64,000 bases of DNA from Mugil cephalus (lineage: Eukaryota > Chordata > Actinopteri > Mugiliformes > Mugilidae), in the NCBI RefSeq assembly GCF_022458985.1, contig NC_061771.1, positions 30,616,322-30,680,321 of the forward strand. The letters run 5' to 3'. This document shows positions 57,644 through 64,000 of this stretch, one piece after another. Below the pieces are notes generated by a model. That model searched no databases. It had not been told where the DNA came from and saw only the letters and a program-made list of their open reading frames with translations. Position numbers and translations under genes: made by a program. The first letter of the stretch is position 1. The number at the start of each line of letters is the position of its first letter.

Positions 57644-58157
57644 GGCATTAGATTGAGTTGCATTGCATTGAATTGCATTTACATAATTTCATTCACATTT
57701 GCCATCAGTTTCACTTGTAGTTTCAGCTGTTTCATAATCAGAGTACAACTACGTTTTCTGAGATGTTAATTAACTATTTGGATTGTAATTGTGATGTTTC
57801 AGTAGTGTAGTGAGTGTGTGTTTGTGGAATACTTACGCATTCAGGTGGACTGTAATATGATGCCTGTTTTCTCTCTTTGTTTTGTGGCAGTGGCAGTTTT
57901 TTCTTTCTTCTTAATTTGATCTTTTACCTCTTCATAGCCCTCAGTAAGTATCTCTTGTTCCAATAGGGAGACGAACACTACTCACGTTGCCATTGTGAAT
58001 CCGTCAATCTGTGATCAATCACGGGGTCTACTTGAGGAGCCTCTGATCCAAGATTAGTTTCACCTGGCTTGATGAATCTGTGTCCGCTCATCCTGGCTTG
58101 ATGTGTGTACAACAGAATAAATCTGGGCGCTCTTGTTTTGGATTCGTTGAGACTTAA

Positions 58158-59326
58158 GGCCTGTATCATGAAGCAGAATAACGGGTTTAGCAAGGTAACT
58201 TCAGGGTTAAGCCTGGGTTTCCGGTATCACGAAGCACGATTTATTCTTACCGAGCTATGTTACTGTGGTAACTTACTCTGAACGGCAAACCTGCTTTGGG
58301 TCAGGGTAACTTTCAGGATTTACCTGAATCCGATAAAAGGCTCCACCCACCAGTCAATGAGCTCTTAGGGAAAGAATCATGTGCCCTTTCATTGAAAACC
58401 TGATTGAGACTGGAGCCCAAATCACGAGAAGAGCGTTACGGCGTCAACGCATCACAGACAGACAGACAGACAGACTGACTGACTTATCGCAGGAACTTCT
58501 GTCTTTGGAAAAGAAGTAATGCTTAAAATTAGAAGTACATAAAATTCAGAGCACAGCAATTTTCAGTATATAAAAAAAGCTGCAGCTTGTAAAAGTTGAT
58601 CGATCCCTGAAGGGAAATTAGGAGATAGTCACACAAAGAAGAGGATATTTTAGCCATTTGTCCCCGCTAAACTTACAGCTCAGAATCAGGATAATTTCAT
58701 TCAGGCTACAACTTGATGTATTGATATGATGTAATTGTGGCATTAGCTTCCAGCTTTATTGTAGCCCGTGTAACATTATAGAATTAAGAAATCCAACTTC
58801 CAGATGAAATTATGTTTTTGTGCTTGGTTTTTGTCTGCTCCCACGTTCTTTTTACTCGAGAGGGGGTCACATCTGGGGGAATGTCACAAATTGTCATACA
58901 CGCGATTCATCTATGCATCACAGTGATTGGGATTCATGGCTTCATTAAAAGTAAACTAATTGAGCCATTGATGTGTAATTTATTTAATCTGCAATCCTTT
59001 ACCATGCCTTATGGTGTCTCTTTGATGCAGCCACGGTTTTTGACTTTTCCAGTGACATTTATTTTTTCTTCTTCATATTTGAGTAGAATCAGTCTTTGCT
59101 CCTTTTTGCTGGCGGATCAGCTTCATGATTGTGATTGGCCTGCTGCCCTGGAACCCGCCATTATACATGCACGTTCACCGATTCACAACACAAACCTGGA
59201 TTGAGTTAGTGAGTTGGTGACCAGTGTCGTGATACCGCTTATCCAGATCGTCACTGTTCTGGATAAGTTCCTCTGGATAAGTTGGAGTGAAGCCAGATAA
59301 ATTGAGGTTGCTTCGTGATACAGGCC
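58158..59326. mobile_element. Inner TIR element GGCCTGTATCAYGAAGCA (Harbinger-like MITE)
   Basis: The left end GGCCTGTATCATGAAGCAGAATAA and right end TTGCTTCGTGATACAGGCC are inverted repeats. Internal blocks match 45365-46290. It lies wholly inside the 55111-59380 insertion, so it is younger. Its 130-codon plus-strand frame has no recognised relative. Confidence 0.65.
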
Positions 59327-59943
59327 TCAGGCTTAGTCACTTATCCCGGATATCTGAATCCTACTTTTGTGCAAAGGACCTTGGTCCCCCAGCTTTTGCG
59401 TTTTTTGCGTTATTATTATAAATGTTCATTAATAGACTACAAATTGTACCATTTTAACAATCCATTAATCAATATTTTTCATATTTGAGAAGTGGAAGTT
59501 GAGGTGAAGTTTAGATTCTTGTCTTCAACAAACTCTCCCGATGACACGGACACGATCTAGTTCACAGCTCTAGGACTTTAATTGTAGCTCATTTTACAAT
59601 TATCACAAATTCCACACAAGAGTTTCATGAATCAACATTAAAACAAATAAAAACATTAAACAGGTAAAAGGTAAAAGTCCAACAACCATTGAATCTAAAC
59701 TGAAGAATGAAGGAATGAGAACATTAATGATAGAAAACAAGTTGATATGAACATTTTTATCATAATTCACAATTAAATCATTTTATTCCAGAATAATCCA
59801 TTTCCATCTCCATCTTCCATCTCTAATCCATTGATATCTTTGTGTTCTTAGCTGTACCAGTATTGTAGTATTAAAGCATATATGTACAGAGTGGGAATAA
59901 AGAGTGAAGATCAATAAGTTAATTCATTGATCTCAAAGCTTCG

Positions 59944-61587
59944 TCAGACAGTTTGATTGACAGGACAGATGATCAGAGGTGCAGAGTTTTTACCTCCATC
60001 ATTCAACCAGGGACCGAAATATGGGTAAAGTTTGTCATTGAAGGAGCAGCCAGTAAAGGAGTAGATAAGAGCTGCAGTATCTACGTCATGAAAGGAGACC
60101 AGACCCTCCCCATAATCCACAAACACCCCCACGTTCTCAGGACGAGAACCAAGAGAGAGACGCACTGGAGGATCAGCACAGGCTTTGTATTCATTGCTAT
60201 TTCTCAAACAAACAGTCCAGTAACCATTCTGAGGATTCAGTGGGATGTTTCCTTTCCTGTTGATTGACTCTCTGGCCACTCCTACAGTCCATTTAGTCTT
60301 TCCTTTAACCTGAACCTGAAAGTAAAATCTACCTGAAGAGAAACTCTTCTTTCCTAAAACACACGCACATGTAGAAAATCTCTCTGGGTTGTCTGGGAGA
60401 TTCTTCCTCACGTCACCACAGTGAACTTGTTTTCCATCATCAGACAGGATGAGTGCAGGATTTGCTGTATCAGGATCTAGAGTCACATCCACTGCATACT
60501 GCTGGACCCTCTTCAGCTCAGCCTCAACCAGCTTCTTCATGTTTTTACTGAGTTTCTCCTCCAGCTGAGTTACAGCTTTCACTACAGTCCCCTCATATGA
60601 TGGTGGACGGACGCTGACCTCTGTCCAGTCCTTGGTGGGTGGAGCAGCTTTCAGAGAGGAGAAGCTTTGGAGGAGGTGGAGGTGGTCTTCAGAGTGTGAG
60701 AGCTCCTTTAACTTAGAACTCCTCTTCATCAGCTCAGAGACTTCCTGTTCCAGATCTTTGATGATACCTTCAGCCTGTTTCTCTGTTGTTTTCTGTTTGT
60801 CTTCGATCTCCTTTATGAGCTGGTCCAGGCCTCTCTCAACAGACTCCTTCAGAGCAGTGAAGACCTGAACACCTTCTGCTTTCTCTCTGTCTGCAGCATC
60901 TTTACTCATCTTCACTGACTCTTTCATCTCCTCAATCTTCAGTCGTCTCTTCTGGATCATCCGCTGAATTTCATCCTCTGTCTTCCCCAGCTGTGCCTTC
61001 TTTCCTTCATATCCTTCTTTCAGAGGGACAACCTCATGTGTCTTGTGGTCTAAAACAGAACAGATCATGCAGACACATGTCTGGTCGGTCTTACAGTACA
61101 GCTCCAGAGGTTTATCGTGCTTCCTGCACATCCTGTCTTCCAGGTTGTCCACAGGGTGGATCAGCTGATGTGTTTTCAGGCGTGACATTGTCAGATGAGG
61201 CTCCAGGTGAGAGTCACAGTAGGAGAGCAGACACACCAGGCAGGACTTCAGGGCCTTCAGTTTGGTTCCAGTGCAGACGTCACAGGGAACTTCCCCTGGT
61301 TTGGCAGCTTGTTGCTCTGAGCTGCTGCTGCTGCCTTTCTGTTGAGCTTCATGTCTGAACTGAGCAACCATCTCAGATAACAAAGTGTTGATTTTTAGCT
61401 GAGGTCTATTGTAGAAAATTTCTTTACACAGGGGACACTTGCATAGATCAGTAGTATCCCAGTGTTGAGTGATGCAGTGTTTGCAGAAGTTGTGTCCACA
61501 TGGTGCAGTGACTGGATCAGTGAACACATCCAGACAGATGGAGCACAGAAACTGATCTTCAGATCTCAGACATTTTGCAACAGACAT
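59944..61587 (-). CDS. TRIM copy 3: bloodthirsty/TRIM39-like, full RING-B-box-coiled coil-PRY/SPRY protein
   Basis: Probable cytosolic E3 ubiquitin ligase; 547 codons from ATG 61587, typical btr length. RING at ~13-60 (CSICLDVF, CGHNFCKHC, CKCPLC). Ser-rich linker GSSSSSEQQAAK. B-box1-like CDVCTGTKLKALKSCLVC, then B-box2 CRKHDKPLELYCKTDQTCVC, VLDHKTHEVVPL. Coiled coil from KTEDEIQRMIQKRRLKI. PRY/SPRY from VDVTLDPDTANPALI, with WTVGVARESINRKG and VGVFVDYGEGLVSF, ending NQTV. The coding exon starts at 61596 after TTGTTGTCAG; the 175-base intron 61597-61771 leads to a noncoding exon with donor CTG|GTGAGT. It is the only domain-complete copy of the three. Confidence 0.92.
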   Translation of the reverse strand: MSVAKCLRSEDQFLCSICLDVFTDPVTAPCGHNFCKHCITQHWDTTDLCKCPLCKEIFYNRPQLKINTLLSEMVAQFRHEAQQKGSSSSSEQQAAKPGEVPCDVCTGTKLKALKSCLVCLLSYCDSHLEPHLTMSRLKTHQLIHPVDNLEDRMCRKHDKPLELYCKTDQTCVCMICSVLDHKTHEVVPLKEGYEGKKAQLGKTEDEIQRMIQKRRLKIEEMKESVKMSKDAADREKAEGVQVFTALKESVERGLDQLIKEIEDKQKTTEKQAEGIIKDLEQEVSELMKRSSKLKELSHSEDHLHLLQSFSSLKAAPPTKDWTEVSVRPPSYEGTVVKAVTQLEEKLSKNMKKLVEAELKRVQQYAVDVTLDPDTANPALILSDDGKQVHCGDVRKNLPDNPERFSTCACVLGKKSFSSGRFYFQVQVKGKTKWTVGVARESINRKGNIPLNPQNGYWTVCLRNSNEYKACADPPVRLSLGSRPENVGVFVDYGEGLVSFHDVDTAALIYSFTGCSFNDKLYPYFGPWLNDGGKNSAPLIICPVNQTV

Positions 61588-61880
61588 GTCTACACACTGA
61601 CAACAAGAGAAAAAAAACACAGTTTAGGTAGAGATTTATTGATTATTGATGAGTTATTGAACTTCTAAAGAAACATGCTGAGTCAAGTGTGAAGAGGAAA
61701 GAGTGGAACTTCCTGTTGGATTGAAGGTCAAAGTTTTGATGCTTTGATGAAATATTATCAGCTGTACTCACCAGTATTTGAGTCAGATGTTGAGAAAGAA
61801 CAGATGAACTCAGTTGAATTTTCTTCAGACAGAAACACAGAGATTTGTCTGGACTGCAGCTCTGCCACCGCCCTGACAAT

Positions 61881-61900
61881 GTTTGAGTTTCATTTCAGGA
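61881..61900 (-). promoter_or_regulatory. ISRE-like element upstream of TRIM copy 3
   Basis: GAGTTTCATTTCAGG (minus strand CCTGAAATGAAACTC) keeps two GAAA halves with one-base spacing, a variant of the unit 1/2 motif at the same relative position. Confidence 0.35.
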
Positions 61901-62299
61901 AAGTGATGTTGAATCTGGTCTTTCCAGTTTAGCTCCTCCTCTAAATGCTGCTCTGTTTGTCTCAGTTTTTTTCCTGCTTCAAGTGAAGATGTGATCAGTT
62001 TAAAATACATGAGAGTTTTACATGACTTATTTCCTGGTGTGGCTTTATTGCAGTTCATCACTCTTCTGATAGTTGTTCTGTTTTTTTCTGACCTCTGCTG
62101 GGCATAGAGAAAGACTACACCAGACTTCACTTCACTTTTATTAACAACAATAAACTTTTTAAGTGTTTCTGAATATATTGAACCCGACTTAAACTCACAT
62201 TCAGTTTGCATCATTGTTTCCATCTAGTGACTGAACTGTAGGAAATCTGCTCTTCACATGGCATATGCCCACATCAACGTCACTTTCAGATGTATCAAA

Positions 62300-62640
62300 A
62301 GTGAATTGACCGTGGAAATGGGCGGTGACCTCCGCCAACATCATTGCTGGCGTACACCGGTTTCCACAGTATTGTGAAATCAATCATCATTTTCGTTTGC
62401 TGAGGCCAGTATTACTGGAGCTGTGCGCAAAGCTGCGGAGCCAGGTATTGTCCATGCCCACACAGGTGCTCACCACACTGGGGTTCCTGGCAACAGGGGC
62501 TTTGCAGCGGGAACTGGCCGACCGGTCAGGAGTGTGTCAGTCAACCCTGAGCCGTGCCATGCCAGCTGTGTGGGACGAGATCATCAATCATCAGGGCCTT
62601 TGTCAGGAGGTAAATTGTCTGACTTCATTGAGTCATTGAT
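62300..62640 (+). mobile_element. HARBI1-like (PIF/Harbinger) nuclease, N-terminal fragment
   Basis: Plus strand: YCEINHHFRLLRPVLLELCAK, then TQVLTTLGFLATGALQRELA, DRSGVCQSTLSRAMPAVWDEII. This is the helix-turn-helix-containing N-terminal part of HARBI1-type transposases. The DDE catalytic part is absent; the frame ends after a GGAG|GTAAAT possible donor. Truncated. Confidence 0.8.
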
Positions 62641-62649
62641 ATGATAAAA

Positions 62650-64000
62650 ACATGTGAGTCTGGTAGCAGGTAGAGTTGTTTGGCTCATCAACTACCCCAT
62701 GGTAGATACAGACAGGAGGTAGCCATTACCCCAAAAAGACAGCAGGGGGTTAATAATCACATAGTCCACGGAGACAGAAAATGATGAAATTCACTCTGAT
62801 TCTCTGGTCTTAATGAAGATCTTGAATTTCATCATTTCCTGTAAATCAGGACTCAAAGAAAACAAATGAGCTGGTTACAGACATCGTTATTTCTGCTTTA
62901 AAACAAAAGCACAGTGAAAATAACATCACATATTCTCCGATTTACTTCAATACAGTTTTCTGTCCACCTCTTTTCATTTCTGAAGCCCAGTCAACCACTT
63001 CTCTCCCATTAAAGCTTTATGTGTCAACAATCCTGTAAGATTTATATCATGTGGAAAGAATCAAACTGATAATCTGATCAGAACCTTTGTAAATTATTTT
63101 AAAACAAATTCAAAGTCAAGTACGGGATTCTCTCCACATGTGACTTCCAACTCAGAGTAGATAGATGCAGGTGTTTTCAGGTAAAAAACATACACTCAGT
63201 TATCAGAGGTATGTTTGTCTCAACAACAAAGAGCACCGTAGCCTCTGAAGCATCGTGGTCACATCATCATATCTGGGGGCTGCTGATCTACATCTGGAAC
63301 CTGGGCCCCAAGTCACAAATAGCCAAGTGTCAACAAAATACAAGAAGGAACAAGGAACAATACAAGAAGGAACATTAAATGAAGGAACAAGGAACAATAC
63401 ATTGTGGAACATTTTGTTTCTCCCTCGACTCCCCAGGAGGGGTCACTTCGTCAGACAGTCTATGATGGACAGGACTGTTGTTGTTTCCTTTGCAGATTTC
63501 TGAGACCATAAAACAAAGCCACAAAACGAGCCTGTAAGTACAGTCCCATGCCAACGAGCAAGAATTTAGTACTTTTTCTCCCGCCTACGTGTAATCCACC
63601 AGCAGGCACTAGAGATGAGAACAACCAGACTTCTCGGCGCCTGGACCACCTGTGGCAGATAAAGATAAATAATAATTAAGAACTGCAAGATCCCTCATCG
63701 ACTACAACTACAAACTATGTAAATGTAAATGTCATGTAAACTATGAAATGTACACTTGTAACCAAAATTACAATGTTTGATCTATACTCAGCTCGTGATT
63801 TGTGTCAATTTACAGTTTTGTTCGTCTTTCTAGCTTGAAATTTGGTAAAGTTAGTCCCTTAGTATTTTAATCCTAAGTCTCTACCATGAAGCCATACTGC
63901 CATCCAGAGGCTAGATAAAGAAATGTCTTTGGAATGTGGTAGTTTAGTCAAGGCAAAACTGCTTAGCCTAGCCCGAATATAATCTACCTTTACTTGCAAG
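62650..64000. other. No recognised gene
   Basis: Apart from the minisatellite at 63335-63405, I see only short frames with no family resemblance. A short exon-like stretch ends AACGAGCCT|GTAAGTAC near 63534, but nothing supports it as a real exon. Confidence 0.5.
63335..63405. repeat. Second locus of the GAAGGAACAAGGAACAATAC repeat
   Basis: Three to four units of the 40465-41257 minisatellite, about 22 kb away on the far side of the TRIM cluster. Confidence 0.85.

Larger units (their letters stand above)
55111..59380. mobile_element. Large nested insertion with GGCCTGTTGCACAAAA ends (Harbinger-like)
   Basis: The left end GGCCTGTTGCACAAAACCAGGATAAG and right end ATCCTACTTTTGTGCAAAGGACC are inverted repeats. 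TTGG flanks both sides. The paralogous region of TRIM unit 1 (GTGCTTGGTAGTCTTATTCCACCAGC, about 42183-42209) is the uninterrupted site. Inside lie a ZBED5-like hAT piece, a second TIR-bounded element, a GATA run and unassigned sequence (55300-56390), including a 149-codon minus-strand frame of unknown meaning. No transposase matching the outer ends was recognised. Confidence 0.6.

Noticed and set aside
58812..59204. 130-codon plus-strand frame
   Set aside because: Lies wholly inside a TIR-bounded nonautonomous element; no family resemblance.
43435..60868. Plus-strand frames such as MVGGAAFREEKL repeated in all three TRIM units
   Set aside because: Antisense of the conserved TRIM coiled-coil/PRY junction; conservation is explained by the TRIM genes.

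Overview
The window is nuclear DNA of a ray-finned (teleost) fish. This follows from compact multi-exon vertebrate genes, a cluster of fish bloodthirsty/TRIM39-type genes, and typical fish mobile elements: Tc1-like, Harbinger, hAT/ZBED5-like, BEL/Pao, Ty3/gypsy and non-LTR fragments. Minisatellites with a TTAGC core are abundant. The species cannot be named from the sequence. All homology statements rest on remembered family sequences, since no search was possible.

Layout. (1) 158-1625, minus: the first five coding exons of presenilin-2; the 3' half, with both catalytic aspartates, lies beyond the left edge. Its likely promoter and noncoding first exon are near 2.85-2.99 kb. (2) 4853-16351, plus: a complete PACS-family sorting adaptor gene, 24 coding exons and 845 codons as read here, divergent from psen2. 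(3) 17974-29956, minus: a complete plasma-membrane Na+/Ca2+ exchanger (SLC8A) gene, tail-to-tail with pacs. It keeps the mutually exclusive exons A/B and the small cassette exons C, D and E. The protein is NCX1-like, but the neighbourhood points to the fish-retained slc8a4. (4) 30-42 kb: gene-poor, with a degenerate Tc1-like element, a possible solo LTR, a GTTAC-rich hAT-like element, a CpG-rich block that may be an upstream promoter, LINE tails and a 0.8-kb minisatellite. (5) 42.4-62.2 kb: three tandem minus-strand RING/PRY-SPRY TRIM genes (one broken by a stop) inside duplicated units. The units are separated by BEL/Pao, gypsy, hAT and Harbinger remnants. (6) 62.3-64 kb: a HARBI1-like fragment and otherwise unrecognised sequence.

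How the genes relate. psen2, PACS and SLC8A all act in membrane-protein trafficking or Ca2+ handling. In humans PSEN1, SLC8A3 and PACS2 all lie on 14q, so the trio looks like a retained ohnologous block. I infer shared ancestry, not co-regulation. The TRIM genes are a separate lineage-specific expansion; ISRE-like motifs upstream of each suggest interferon responsiveness.

I found no convincing evidence of an entirely new biological system. The most informative signals are: stopless 3n introns in psen2 and pacs; a Ser-to-Trp change at the PACS-1 Ser278 position; the preserved NCX alternative-exon cassette; loss of both B-boxes in two of three TRIM copies; and a nested transposon whose empty site can be read from a paralogous TRIM unit.
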